A stretch of DNA of 64,000 bases from Linum tenue (GCA_946122785.1 CAMGYJ010000008.1:54632963-54696962); one strand, 5' to 3'. Counted from the first letter of the stretch, positions 21,923 through 33,738 are shown. Numbers and translations: made by a program. The notes: generated by a model from the letters alone, not told the origin.

Positions 21923-22296
21923 GGGCAATGTCTATTTTTTACCCAAACCTTTTTCAGATTCTTTTATTTTAACCAAACCTATAGAAATTCTATTTATTAT
22001 CCAAACGTATTATAATTTATCAAAGTCTGGGCATTCATTCTATTACCGTTACTTATTTCGTCCACGTGAGGGGTGGGATTTTGTTTTGTTTTTTGATAAT
22101 CTTTTTATTAAAAATAGTAAATGATGGTATTATGACCGTCACGTAAGAAGTCAACTCATTATGGTCATACTTAGTCAGCATTACTAACAGAAAAGTTGAC
22201 GGAGAGTTAACGTTTGGATAATTTTTAGGAATTCAATAGGTTTGGTTAAAATAAAAGAATCTGAAAAAGATTTGGGTAAAAAATAGACATTGCCCC
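21923..22296. mobile_element. 374-bp MITE with ~85-bp inverted repeats and 8-bp TSD
   Basis: The ends GGGCAATGTCTATTTTTTAC and its complement extend to about 85 bp of near-identical inverted repeat. AATTTTTA flanks both sides (21915-21922 and 22297-22304). An 8-bp duplication fits hAT-type mobilisation. Non-coding. Confidence 0.85.
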
Positions 22297-22320
22297 AATT
22301 TTTAATATATTATATGTTTA

Positions 22321-22596
22321 GAGCACTCTTATATGCTTTAAAGTATTGGTGCTTCAAAATAGAACTTGAAGTTGTAACATAACTTTTAAATATACACATT
22401 GAAATTATACCATAAGGAAATTTGAACTTTATGTTATCGTACAACTTCAAGTTGTACAATAACATAAATGTACAACTATAGTTTGTACCATAAATAGATA
22501 TAACCTTAGGCTGAACCATAACGTTAAAAGTGCAACTTCAAATTGTACCATAAAGATAAAAACTAAAACATCAATGTTTTAAAGCATTGTAAAATT
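22321..22596 (+). mobile_element. Palindrome-rich MITE (GTACAACTT family), locus 1
   Basis: Starts GAGCACTCTTATATG, then TATTGGTGCTTC, and ends with GCATTGTAAAATT. It carries repeated GTACAACTT/AAGTTGTAC arms, including the perfect inverted repeat GTACAACTTCAAGTTGTAC at 22439-22457. It is related to 54055-54358 (opposite strand) and 56561-56866. Copy in B: 34814-35089. Confidence 0.75.
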
Positions 22597-23390
22597 CTTT
22601 CTTTCCTTTAATTCATAACCAAGCTAAAAAGCAACCTCCTGTAAGCAACTGAATACGCAAACGTTTAGAAACCATAGGATCACATACAAACGAATTATTT
22701 ATAAATATTATGAGAAAAAACTACAGTAATTTTGGTTTAATTATATATCTGATAATTTGCTCAACTCTGAACCATTAAAATATTACCTAATCAGTTTAGG
22801 AAGTAACATTTTCCATCTATGATCTATCACATAAGATAAGTACACATTATGTACCTAATGCATGTTGTTTCAAAAAACAAAATGCATGTTGTATTTTAAG
22901 TAATATGACCTGTGAAAATTGCTATAGCAGGTAAAATAATTCAAGTTATCTTTTGTAGGAATTTCCAAAATGATTACTCACTCATAAATGTGAGCATGAA
23001 ATAATAATTAACGTACAGTAATCCTCTGATGTCACAAACGAAATAAACAACAATACCAAAATTTATGGATTGAAAGGAATATATAATTTGGAGTTTCAAA
23101 GCAACTCTTTTGGGTGTGCTTTGATTCGTGTGATTCGTGTAGACTTACACATTTTAATTTTTGTATTGTGGATCATATCCATATGATTTACATGAAAGTG
23201 TTTATTTGTAATGTCGATTTGTGTAGTATAATTAATTCTTTTTTTTTACTATAACAATTTGAAGTTGGAGATGAATTGAATGATATATAGTTTACTAAAA
23301 GTTAATGAGGCTATGGTGGTGGTTACGTATTCTGCGTAAGTTAGAGCTTCCGCATCTAAACTACTCTCGACCATCTTAATAACAATTAGG
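22597..23390. other. AT-rich spacer, no gene recognised
   Basis: No long frame, RNA gene or termini recognised. Its copy in B is at 35090-35883. Confidence 0.6.
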
Positions 23391-23690
23391 GATGGGATAC
23401 GGTGACAACCCCTAAAAGGGTTGTGAGATTGACAACCAAGGGTATTTTGGGTATGACAAAAAAATGAATTTATTAATTAATTATTTTTATTAATTACAGA
23501 TTGGGAATTAAAAACTCATATTACATACATGCTTTTTTAAATTTTGAATCCTACTATAAATACAACTCTCTCTTTATATCTTCCTTTTCAAGCAGCCACT
23601 CCACTCCGACCGACAGACTTTCTCCGGCAAGATCGTTGAATACGTCTCGCTCCGGCCACATGTAAAAAATTAACACTCTGTCAGTACGTT

Positions 23691-23791
23691 AGTGGTAGGT
23701 ACCACTACCATCTGGTACCGGGCAGTGGTAGGTACCACTACCATCTGGTACCGGGTAGTGGTAGCGTACCACTATCATTTGGTACCACTAC
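23691..23791. repeat. Three 33-bp repeats with inverted AGTGGTA arms
   Basis: AGTGGTAGGTACCACT-type units start at 23691, 23724 and 23757. They lie directly left of the nested hAT, whose target duplication (CATCTGGT) is part of the repeat. Confidence 0.8.
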
Positions 23792-23799
23792 CATCTGGT

Positions 23800-24939
23800 T
23801 AGGGCTGGCTATTTGGTCTTGGACTAGATATAAAACCGGAATCCGGACCGTTTAAGACCCGGGACCCGGCGTAAAACAATCCAATCCCGTTTTTGGTCCC
23901 GCAATTAACAAAAAACTCGGATCAATCCAGTCCGGTTTGACACGGCGTCAAAACCGGAAGACCGAATAACTAAGAAACAGACTTAGTCAACCAAGCCCGC
24001 CCCGACCCAGGGGCAAAGCCCACGAGGGCCCAGGCGAGTCCACCACACCGAACGGGCAAAGCCCACTTCCCACTACTCAATCTTCTCCGCCAGCCCTTTT
24101 GTTTTGTTTTTGTAGGGTTATTATGTTAGCGCAGCGCCTCTGCCCTCCAACTCGGCAACTCCATCTCAAATCCATTTCCCATTTTCCCCTTCAAAGCAAA
24201 CGGCAGGCAGAGGGCAGGCGCAAAATTCGGCCTCCACTCCGGCCTTCGTTCTACCCAGCCACCCCGAGTCCCAATGTGACGAGAAGCGACACGGTAATCC
24301 ATTATGACCCAGCGAGGCTGAGACCCCGACGCGAAGCAACGCCGACCTCCGCTCCAACCCATTTGTATCATCGTCATCATCATCATCCTGTTTCTGATTC
24401 ATTTTCCCTTCCAATCCCATCCCTCCACCTCTAATCATTTCTATTGGGTTTCGTCCGATTCCTTGGTGGGTAGGTGGAGCTCTATGCTCTTACTCCCCAG
24501 TTTCTGCATGCTGATATGTTTTACTTCCTTACTCTGTTTCTATTTCCCCATCTATAGTTAAGACTCAATCAACAAAGTACTTTTTTCTCTGCTATCTCTC
24601 CCTCGTGGGTACCATTCACTCATTTTTTCTTGTTTTCTCCATTTTTGGCCATCTGGGTAGTGTCCATATCCGGTGGGTGAGTTTGGAGGAAATTAAGGAA
24701 GAAGCAGAAGCAAATTAGATTAAGACTAGTAGCCAGTTTCCCATATGTATCATCATTTGTTTCCTATTTGGGTGGATTGGGTCAAAACTGGATTAAGACT
24801 GGACCAGATCAAGATCGGACCGGGTTAAGACCTGACTGTACCCAATTCAATCTTTGGTCCTCATATTTCCAAAAAGACCGGACTGAGACTGGATCAATCC
24901 GGGCCAGTTTAACCAGACTGGACCGGATAGCCACCCCTA
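23800..24939. mobile_element. 1140-bp hAT-type element nested in the MULE-like element
   Basis: Ends TAGGGCTGGCTAT on the left and, as complement, TAGGGGTGGCTATCC on the right. The 8-bp duplication CATCTGGT is exact (23792-23799 and 24940-24947). Sub-terminal regions are rich in CCGG/ACCGG motifs. No transposase. The centre (about 24000-24480) is GC-rich and gene-like, with a 111-codon frame at 24099-24434 of no recognised domain; it may be captured 5' exon/UTR DNA. Copy in B: 36293-37432. Confidence 0.8.
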
Positions 24940-25584
24940 CATCTGGTAATTGGTAGTGGTAGCGTACCACTACCAGCTACCCCTCCATATAGTACCACTA
25001 CTAGTAGAAAATCAGTACCACTAAAAAAACGATATCTAAAAATCCAAAATCATAGATATGAAAAACGAAGACGAGTGGAGAGGAGGCACAGAGAGGCAGA
25101 GGGACTCACACCGGAAGAGGTAAGGAGAGGAGGCACAATGGTGGCGGCAGAGAGCTGGCAACGACAGGGGGTGGAGGGCGCCGGAGGATTGCGGCGACGG
25201 TGGAGGGTTCGGCTGGGGGTGAGAGAGGTGGCCGCTATGGAGGGAAGCGGGCTTTGGAAGGCGACGGAATGTGGAGGGCGACGGAGGCAGTGTTGGGTGG
25301 AGAGAGGCAGTAGCGGTGGTGCTGACTGGAGAGAGGGAGGAGGGAAAGAGAGAGAGGAGGGGGGGGGGGAGAGAGGAGTTAGGGTTTTATTTTATTTATA
25401 TGGGAGGGAGAATGATTAGGTGTGGTAATATTTTTCCTTTTCAAAAATACCATTCTTTTAATCCTAACCATCAATTTTTAAAAAAAAAATACAGGAGAGA
25501 GAGTGTATCCAATGGTTAGGAAGTGGTTTGTGAATCTCACAACCCCCTAAGGGGGTTATCACCGTATCCCATCCCCAACAACTA

Positions 25585-26938
25585 ACCTTTGTCTTAAAAA
25601 AGGTAAAGTAGAATTCACGTAATTTTTTGACTTCTCTCGCTTACTACTGTTCACAAAATATAATTTTTGCTTCTGGCATTTTTCCTCCAACAAACGCATT
25701 CCTCTTTCTATATACAATTGTATTTTGACTATGTTGTTGCTCGTAAATTATTAAAATTTTATTGTCCCCTGAGTTTTGCTTCTATTTCTTCATTGTTGAT
25801 CTGGAAATAATTTGGAAACCCAAGTCACCAATTTTTTTTTAGAAATATGTACTTCAACTTTGCTCAAGCTGCATCATTCTCAAATTTTCTTGGCACATAC
25901 CTAAGTTGGATTTGCACAATCTAACCTCTTGGATTTGCACAATCTAACCTCTCCAATAGAATCTCAATAGTAAAGCTTCATGTTCCAATCAAAAGAGCAT
26001 AGGGTTTAACTCTCAAGTACCCCCGTCGAAAAAAAGAGTGAAAAGAAAAGAAAAGAAATGAAAGAAAACGAAAAAGAGCTAACGAAATGGTGTAAATAAA
26101 AGTAGAGAGTTGCCACAAAAGTCGAAGTGTATGCTCTAGAAAGGGTTTCTTGGCACTCAAGCCATTAAATCACCTAAGTATTTGTTAACCTCCTCGACTA
26201 CTATGATTGAGATGTGGATAGCAAGAATAGACCGAGGAAGTGTGCTTGAATGTAGTTTGTATTTGGTAATGTTTTGGGAGAAGGGAAGAGCGGTTTTTGG
26301 TCGTTGCTAGTGGTTGTTGATTGCAAGAAAGGTTCTAGTGAAACCATGGAACCTTTGGTTTTAGGTTGAAGATGTAGGACCTCATCCTATGTTTGTCACC
26401 ACCCAAAAAGGCCTTATCCCCATGTCCAAGACAATTGCGAGTCATTTGAACCCGTGTCTAAGACCTTCGGACAAGAAAGTGATGAAAACCACCTTGTGAA
26501 CTCTAGCGTTTAGAGGTTGCCACCATGGTGAAGAGATGATAGGGCTGAGTGTTGATGGTTGTACACATCTTGTACACCAAATGGTCCTGACCCCACTAGT
26601 CAAGAGTGAGTGATTCATTCATGTTTTGCATGTTCATATCTTACCCCGGTGAGGACCTATGTTGCCCATTCATTTGTGCCTTGGACTTGAACTCTATGAA
26701 TGGTTAGTTAATGGTTGGTGAGTAGTTTTGTCGAGAGTTGTGTTGGTTTGTGAACTGGGTGAGAACTTTTCATTTGCATGCACTTGATGCATTCAGAGTT
26801 TTTTTGTGGTGGATGACGGTATTGCTTGTATCGATTCATGTGTTGATGCCCAATAGCCATTGAGATTCTCCGCTTTGTGCCCTTTGATATGTCCCCAAGT
26901 TATCTTGTTAGGTTGAGATATCACCTTGTTGGGAAATG
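25585..26938. other. AT-rich stretch grading into retroelement 3' non-coding DNA
   Basis: The first part (to about 25976) shows nothing beyond a 23-bp tandem repeat (TTGGATTTGCACAATC) near 25908-25950. From about 25977 the sequence resembles the non-coding stretch before the 3' LTR of Athila/Tat elements and leads into the hairpin at 26939. No open frame above 60 codons looks genuine. Confidence 0.45.
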
Positions 26939-26977
26939 GTTTGCTTGGGGATAAGCAAACGTCTAAGTGTGGGGGAG
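26939..26977 (+). other. Hairpin plus polypurine tract of the second Gypsy-type LTR
   Basis: GTTTGCTTG (26939-26947), GGGA loop, TAAGCAAAC (26952-26960). The stem matches that at 2602-2623 except for C to T, which keeps a G-U pair in RNA. TAAGTGTGGGGGAG follows. Copy in B: 39431-39469. Confidence 0.7.
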
Positions 26978-28310
26978 TAATTCGGGTCAAATTATGCACA
27001 TTTTATCCCTGTTTTCCTTAGACGTTTGATGCATTTGTACTCCGTGAGGTGTGGTTTTATGCTAGGTTGCACTTTTTTTAGTATGTTTTGGATCCTAGCA
27101 GGTGAAACTGACCCTAGAATCGAAAGTGGGACGAAAAGGAGCGAAAACGAGTCAAAGGGTGGAAGCAGCTGAGTATCACGACGAAAGATAAGTTTTCACG
27201 GTCTTATGGACCGTGAAAAGGAAGCCCAGACAGTGAAGAACTGAAGTTCTAGAAGCTAAATGCGCACCACACTAAAGTCCAACCAAAGACCGTGAACCAA
27301 ATTCCCAGACCGTGAAGCACCAAGAATCCAGAAACAAAATGCGCACCTCAATGGATCCCAGTCAGTTGCGACCGTGAACTCAAGCTCTTGACCCTAAATA
27401 GACTAAGTGAAAGGGTACGGATTTTCTCGACATCTCGGTCACGACCGTGAACGGACCGCGACCTTGGTATAAACGAGGGTTGAGCTGAAGGGAAAGGAGA
27501 GAGACCTAGTGTGAGAAACTTATTCTTCTTCATGTATCTAGAGAGAGAAATTGACAATCCAAAGAAGAGAAGAGGTTAGGGTTTCAACTCCAAGCAGAGT
27601 TTTGGAAATTTCTTTCCCAAAGGAAGATCTCTACACCACAAGGAATAATGCTAGAATTTCCAAGATGGTTTTCCTTCTTCTCCCTTGTGTTTCCTCCTCG
27701 GCTAGCATGGAGTAGTTTCTCTTTTCACTTGGGGGTGTGTAAACCCTAGATACAATGATGTGAATGTTTGTATGCTACTTTAACCTAGGTAGAAGGGAAT
27801 CTCCTTCGAGTAGAGTCTTTTAAAAGCTGGATTTCCTTATCAATCTGTCTCCTACTTAGGTTAAATTAGGGCAAACCTCTTAATTCGTATTAGCACCTAG
27901 GATTGGTTGTAATTTGGCCGGCAAAACTCTGATTCGAGGGTGAAGTCTAGTCAACCCTTGGTTGATAGGTAAAGAGAGATACTTTGGTAGCTTGAATCGG
28001 AATCCCTTGGCCTAATGACTAAGAGAGTGGCGTTTGGTCACTAGTTGCACTTTCCAACAGTTTACAACAGCTTTTCCCACACCTATGAATTAGATCCGCC
28101 AAGTCATTATTGTTAGCTAGGGGGAGCAACATCCGGCTGAAGCCGTCTCAATTAGTATCCAATCTATTTAATTTTTCAAACGTTTTAGTTATAGATCTTT
28201 GTTTTCACCAAAAACAAATTGCTAGATAATGTTTCAAACAATCGAAGTAGGGGTACATGGCCCGACCCGTGTTGATATTTAAACATACCCAGTTAAGGTT
28301 TATACTTGGG
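26978..28310 (+). mobile_element. Gypsy-type 3' LTR, diverged relative of the LTR at 2643
   Basis: Starts directly after the polypurine tract with TAATTCGGG (TG decayed to TA). The marker TTATGCTAGGTTGCAC..GATCCTAGCAGG is at 27058-27105. The U3 palindromes include a perfect 11-bp stem TTTTCACGGTC/GACCGTGAAAA at 27193-27219 and TCACGACCGTGA near 27440. A TATA-like GGTATAAAC lies near 27476. It ends near ACATACCCAG at about 28300. Copy in B: 39470-40802. Confidence 0.65.
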
Positions 28311-28339
28311 CCTTAATTGAGGTTTTTGTTGTGATATTC

Positions 28340-28945
28340 AGGACGAGTCACAAATTCTTCGAAACATACTAGAAACCTCATAAAGCATATCACAAGTTCT
28401 CTGAAGCAGACAAAAAATCTCATAAAGGGGACCAAAAGCTCCATGAAGTAGACCAAGAACCTCATAAAGAATACCAAAAGTTTCCCGAAGCAGAACAAAA
28501 ACTTCATAAATCAAACTACAAGTTCCCTCAAGCATACCAGAAAACTTATAAAGCACACCAAAAGATCCTTGAAGCAGAGTAACAATTTCCTTGTAACAGA
28601 CTAGAAACCTGGTAAGGCATATCACAAGATCCCTGAAGTAGAGTAGAAACCTCATAAAGGCTATCACAAGTTTACAGAAGCATACTAGAATTCTCACAAA
28701 GCATATCAAACGTTCACTTAAACATACTAGAAATATCATAAAGCATATCACAAGTTCACTGAAGCAGACTAGAAACCTCACAATGCATACCACAACTTCC
28801 CTCAAGTAGACCATAAACCAAATAAAGTGTATCAAAAGTTCCCTCAAGCATCCTAGAAATGTATGCAACCACACAAAACTCTCACGACGTAGACCCAAAA
28901 GAAGAAAAAGCACACCAAAAACCTCATGAATCAAAATTGAAACAT
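28340..28945. repeat. 42-bp minisatellite, about 14 degenerate copies
   Basis: The unit CTCATAAAGCATATCACAAG + TTCMCTGAAGCAGACTAGAAA recurs with a period of about 42 bp. Since 42 is divisible by 3, the minus strand stays open for 198 codons (28338-28934), giving hydrophobic 14-residue repeats of the FMRFLVCFSELVIC type. That frame opens on TTG rather than ATG, so coding is doubtful. Copy in B: 40832-41437. Confidence 0.8.
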
Positions 28946-29325
28946 TATAAATGATGACAAGATAATAAAATAACTATAATGGTGAAACAATTATTTGAAC
29001 AAACAACTTACTGTTCCTTTTTTTAACACAAAGAGAGAATTTGAAAGGGGATGAAGGGCGGGAGGTAGAAAGAAACGAAAGGAAATGACATGACATGAAG
29101 AAGGAGCTGCTATGAAAAGTAATTACTATAATAGCTCAATGAATTATATTAGTATAGTGCTAATACTAAGTGGTGTTAGCACCCTATCCGCTCCTTCAAC
29201 ATAGTTTTGACTTTAAAGATTACTAAATTAATAACCTTTGAATCAATAAAGTTTTTTTATTTCTTCTTTTGTGGTTGGAAACTCAATATCGCTCCTCAGG
29301 TCACAACACCGTCAAACTCCTCATA
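28946..29325. other. Spacer, no gene recognised
   Basis: AT-rich then purine-rich sequence with no recognised gene or termini. The hAT element at 29334 is inserted at its right edge. Confidence 0.5.
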
Positions 29326-29333
29326 CTTCTAAG

Positions 29334-29944
29334 TAGGGATGGCAACAAAATCCGAACCCACGGGTACCCACCCGACCCAACCCGGTCAACGCGGGTAAAA
29401 TCCGTGTTGACGGGTTTTGGGCCGGGTTTGGGTTTAAACCCGTTCACTATTCAACGGGTTGAGTTTGGGTTTAGGTAAACCCGGCCCGTGGGTACCCGCC
29501 CACTCATATAATTAATTTTTTCGGTATATTTAATATTCTAAACAACTAATCTTAATTGAAAGGAAGAAGCTTTCAATTAAACATGTTATTTATGGATAAT
29601 TTGTGATTTGCTTCAATTTTCTTGAGTTTTTCTCGATTGGTGTTGAACAATTTGTATAGTTAATTTGTGATTTGCTTGAATTTTCTAGAATGGTGTTTTA
29701 TATATGGATAATTTGTATTGAGAGATTAATATTTGACTTTAATTTTGATAAGAATTTGTAATTGTAAATTTTTTACGACAAAACCCGTGGGTACCCATGA
29801 ACCCGCGGATACCCAACGGGTTGGGTTGGGTTTGAGTTTTTCAAACCCAATGGGTTTTACCCCGGGTTTTTTTCAAAGATAAACCCATGGGTTTGGATTT
29901 GGGTTTGGCAAAACCCGACCCAACCCGACCCATTGCCATCCCTA
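29334..29944. mobile_element. 611-bp hAT-type MITE with 8-bp TSD
   Basis: Ends TAGGGATGGCAA and its complement. The exact 8-bp duplication CTTCTAAG lies at 29326-29333 and 29945-29952. Sub-terminal ends are packed with ACCCGACCC/GGGTTTGGG motifs typical of TAGGG(G)TGGCAA hAT elements. Non-coding. Copy in B: 41826-42436. Confidence 0.88.
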
Positions 29945-29952
29945 CTTCTAAG

Positions 29953-30835
29953 CTTGCAACTTCGTCAACCTAGTTGAACTCCCGATGTCGTTGACCTAAC
30001 AACATCGATGTCATGAGTTAAAGAACCTTGTTGTGCTTGCTACTTTATTAGCCATGAAAACATCATTGACTTCACCACTTTGTTAAAGTCACAACGCCGA
30101 TGAAATCACCACTTCGTTTAGACTCGCGATGTTAGACTCGAAATACTCACCACAGTATTGACTAAACAATGTTTAGCTTTGAGGTGTTGTGACCCGTCAA
30201 CCGCGGCGTCGTTGAGATCTAAACCTCCGACACCGCTAAACTCACAGTATTGAGCTCGTTAACCTCATGAAATTAAACTCACGGCATTGCTGATCTCAAC
30301 ACGTTATTGAACTTTTCAATCTAGCTCACCTTGCAGCGATGCCGTTGATCATACAACATTGTCAAACTTGCCATCGGCGTTCATGAGATCACAAAACAAC
30401 TGGCTCGCTATGGAATCTACAACGTTGTTCTAGACCAACAACATTGATTCTTGATAGAATTAATTACTTCATGGTAATTAATTAAACTTAATTAATTTTA
30501 AGCGTAAACAATACCGCATTCAGAGTACAACCACCAGCATCCTTCTTACAGCTCCATGCAACGTTGTGTCCAGCATCCTCTCCATCGGTAGCTTTTATAG
30601 TTGTTTCAACTTTGAAGTCGTTAGTCAACGCAATAACCCACGTAATCCCTCTAGATCCCACCCCCACCCTATGTCTGCGTTGTTGTCAAACCTCATTCTA
30701 CTTCAGCCTCCCACTTTTTTGCTTTCACTACTTTGTGAAGCTTGTCGTTACCCTTCAAGATTTGTCATTTTTTTCTACTTCTTATTTTTCGTCTCGTATG
30801 CCTAGGTTTTCCATATACACCGCAAATTAATCCCG
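29953..30835. other. Spacer with degenerate short repeats (CATCGTTGA-like)
   Basis: About 29953-30450 contains loosely recurring AACATCG/GTCGTTGA/AACTC words, like a decayed minisatellite. It continues the sequence left of the hAT element (29290-29325). Frames of 79-88 codons at 30564-30830 have no recognised domain. Confidence 0.45.
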
Positions 30836-31560
30836 ACTAGAGCTCAAACATAAACTCTAGTCGGATGCAGTATAGGGCGAGTATGTTTTAATTGTCAAAA
30901 CTGGGCAAGTCCATGTACCCCTACTTCAATCGCTTAGTTTATTATCTAGGAAATATTTTTGGGTTTAAAACTAAGAAAGCTACAAATGAAAATAAGCAAC
31001 TAAAGTAAATCGAGGTTGTCCCAATGAGAGAAGAGTTCACTCGAGTATTGCTCCCCTTAGCTAACAATTATGACTTGTTGGATCGAATGGTCATGTGTGG
31101 TAAGGTGGTTGTAAACCGTAGGAAAATGCAACAAGTAGCCAAGCGCAACTCTCTCGTTCTCTAGATCGAGGGAAAGGAATTCGATTCTAGCCACAAACGT
31201 GACTCTCTAGACCTATTGACCAAGGGTTGCCAAGACTTCACCCTCAACCTACCCTAGGTGCTAATACGAAATAAGAGGCTTGCACTACATTAACCTAGAT
31301 AGGAGACAATGAATCGCCTAAGAAGCCCCAACATTCAAGCCTCTTTCAAAGAAAGGAACGGGATTTTCTCTTTACCTAGGTTAGAATGGCAATTAGATTT
31401 AAGGCTTTCACACAACACATCATTCATGAAAATACCTCCACATTCACATTAAACACAACCACACACAAATCCTTCAATCCATACAAACATTCACATAATT
31501 GTAGCTAGGGTTTACAAACACCTAAGTGAATAGGTAGGCTATTCCATAGCTAGGCAAAGG
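30836..31560 (-). mobile_element. Minus-strand fragment of the LTR family at 26978
   Basis: Its complement matches the distal half of the plus-strand LTR: CGTATTAGCACCTAGG, GGTGAAGTCT..CAACCCTTGG, TTGTTAGCTA.GGGGAGCAA and GAAGTAGGGGTACATGG occur in the same order. The two copies face each other across 28.3-30.8 kb. Copy in B: 43328-44052. Confidence 0.7.
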
Positions 31561-31592
31561 AAAACAAAAAGCATAGAAAGAACCACGAAGAG

Positions 31593-32723
31593 ATGAAAAT
31601 CTTTCCTCCTTGTTGCTTGAGGATCCACCAAATCATACGCAAACAGACATGGATCTCTCCACCAGACAAACGCGAACGTCCCTCGATCCGCCAAATGAGC
31701 CTAAACGTGGATCTCTCGTGGATCCACCAAATTAGACGCAGATTGCAAATCCCGAAGCCACCGAATGAGGGTCCACCAAACTTACGTCCACTGCCCCGCA
31801 CCGAACCAGACTCTGATACCACTTGTCACAATCGGGGATGCTCAATTAGTACGATATTGTCCGCTTTGGGCCAAACACGCACGCTTTTACTCTTGGGTGT
31901 CCTCCCCAAAAGGCCTCGTACTAATTGGGCTAGGTGGAATCTAATATACAAGCATTCCTTCCTTGTATTACCGATGTGGTACTTGGATTGTCCCATAACA
32001 ATCCTCCCCTCAAGACAAGGACCACGATTTTGTGTCCTCACCTCAGCGATTATCTTGATCCGCCAAACAGACGTGGATCTCTCCTGGATCTACCAAACAG
32101 CACAGACGCAGAACTCTCTTTGATCTGCCAAACAGATGCGGATCGCAAATTCTGAGGCCACCAAACGAGGGTCCACCAAACTGACATCCACCACCCCGGA
32201 TCCGTTGAACAAGGCTCTTATACCACTTGTCAAACCGGGGATGCTCAATTAGTACGATATTGTCCGCTTTGGGCCAAGCCCGCACGGTTTTACCTTTGGG
32301 TGTCCTCCCCAAAAGGCCTCGTACTAATTCGGGAGGTGGACACTAATATACAAGGGTTCCTTCCTTATATTATCGATGTGGTACTTGGATTGTCCCATAA
32401 CAATCTACTTGTCATAACCGGGGTGCAGAACTGTCCTTGATCTGCTAAACAGACGCGGATCGCAAATCCCGAGGCCACCAAACGAGGGTCCCACCAAATT
32501 GACGTCCACCGCCCCGGATCCTTCGAACCAGGCTCTGATACCACTTGTCATAACCGCGGGGTGCTCAATTAGTACGATATTGTCCGCTTTGGGCCAAGCC
32601 CGCACTGTTTTAATCTTTGGGGTCCTCCCTAGAAGGCCTCGTAATAATGAGCTTTGTGAACACTAATATACAAGGGTTCCTTACCTTGTATTTTCAATGT
32701 GGTACTTGAATTATTCCATAACA
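31593..32723 (-). mobile_element. Minus-strand tandem TRIM array with three LTRs
   Basis: LTRs at 31824-32000 (177 bp), 32228-32402 (175 bp) and 32546-32723 (178 bp) belong to the family at 18029-19084 in reverse. Complements of the tRNA-Met site (CTCTGATACCACTTGTCA) flank them near 31810 and 32533. The internal segment 32403-32545 is shortened to 143 bp; 32001-32227 is 227 bp; 31593-31823 is a partial internal domain. Open frames through it (for example 176 codons on plus) are chance. Copy in B: 44085-45215. Confidence 0.82.
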
Positions 32724-33738
32724 ATAATAATAACTAAGAGCCAATAAATTATTAAATATTAATTTATTAGTAACTATTATAAATCCTAAAAGCATATGGG
32801 GTTGTTAAGAGTTGACATTAACATATGATGATAGTTTAAGACAATTATAATTTTGACATTTCAAATCTTCTAAATAGCTTCTACACTTTTGATTAAATAA
32901 AGCACCTTAGTCCAAACATACAATCACTTATTTGACAATTAAATTTTCTTGAAAATTTTCATGATTTTATGTAAAATAAAATCATTGAAATTTAAAATAA
33001 ATATACAGTGCATTTAGATCATAGAGTTTAGTGCTGTAGTTGATATATAAATTCAATACCTAAGACATTTGTTTAACTCTCGCATTTAGAGGTCCTAAAA
33101 TGTATATTAAATCTGTTGATCAACTGCTGTGCCAAATTTGTTGACACCATGAACTTCGAAAATTTTACATTAATAAATCATGTTTGAGAAATCTTACATG
33201 CAAGTGCTCGATCTGTATATATACTCAAATATTTCATTATTCAAACTTTATTCACATTTATATTTTATTTTTTCATCTTCAATAATTTCTCTTCTCACAA
33301 ACAAAATTATATCACCAATATTTTTATTTATGAGGCTATAGTTAATAATCTAATTGTTCGCATAAAATTTAATTGATATACTTTCTTTTATGAACACAAA
33401 AAAGAAGAAACGTCATATTGAAAATATAAAGAGTTGTTATTTGACATATTAAAATGAACATAATGATAAAATATTTGCATATCCAAAACATTGAAATTTG
33501 TTACCAATGTAATAATTTTTTATAGTTAGAATACAGTCTTATTTACTACTTTTTCTGAACAATTTCCTTTTTTCACAAGAAACATTAATAACGTTAAATA
33601 TGTCATTAGAAGCATGAAAGTCAAGTTAAGGTGGATTGACACTTCACCTTCCAAGATAGATCAAAATTCACATGTAACATCAAATTTCTAAATAAAAAAT
33701 AAAAATTTCTACTTATTTTTATTTGTACTATTTATTTT
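32724..33738. other. AT-rich spacer at the right end of copy A
   Basis: No gene, RNA or element termini recognised. Ends at the duplication junction 33738/33739. Confidence 0.6.

Larger units (their letters stand above)
23399..25576. mobile_element. MULE-like non-autonomous element containing a nested hAT
   Basis: The left end GGGATGGGATACGGTGACAA and the complement of the right end, GGGGATGGGATACGGTGATA, match over about 45 bp. AACAATTA (23391-23398) and AACAACTA (25577-25584) flank it, an 8-9-bp target duplication with one mismatch. Three 33-bp repeats with AGTGGTA/TACCACT inverted arms lie at 23691-23791, and related motifs at 24950-25020. A purine-rich GC segment at 25060-25380 gives an open frame of no recognised function. 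Copy in B: 35892-38068. Confidence 0.65.
21246..33738. repeat. 12.49-kb tandem duplication, copy A
   Basis: Every reading frame and landmark here recurs 12,493 bases later (12,492 after the G homopolymer at 25359-25369). The only difference I found is 11 versus 10 Gs. At the junction, sequence from the right end of the unit (to 33738) joins sequence from the left end (from 33739) with no clear microhomology. Confidence 0.95.

Noticed and set aside
24099..24434. 111-codon frame as a functional gene
   Set aside because: It lies inside a hAT element with two opposite frames over the same bases and a low-complexity His-rich end; no promoter or domain.
25075..25419. Arg/Gly/Glu-rich 114-codon frame (147 codons in copy B)
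   Set aside because: Its length changes with a G-homopolymer indel, and its composition simply reflects a purine-rich strand.
31593..32123. 176-codon plus-strand frame
   Set aside because: It runs across TRIM LTR and internal sequence in antisense; TRIMs are non-coding.
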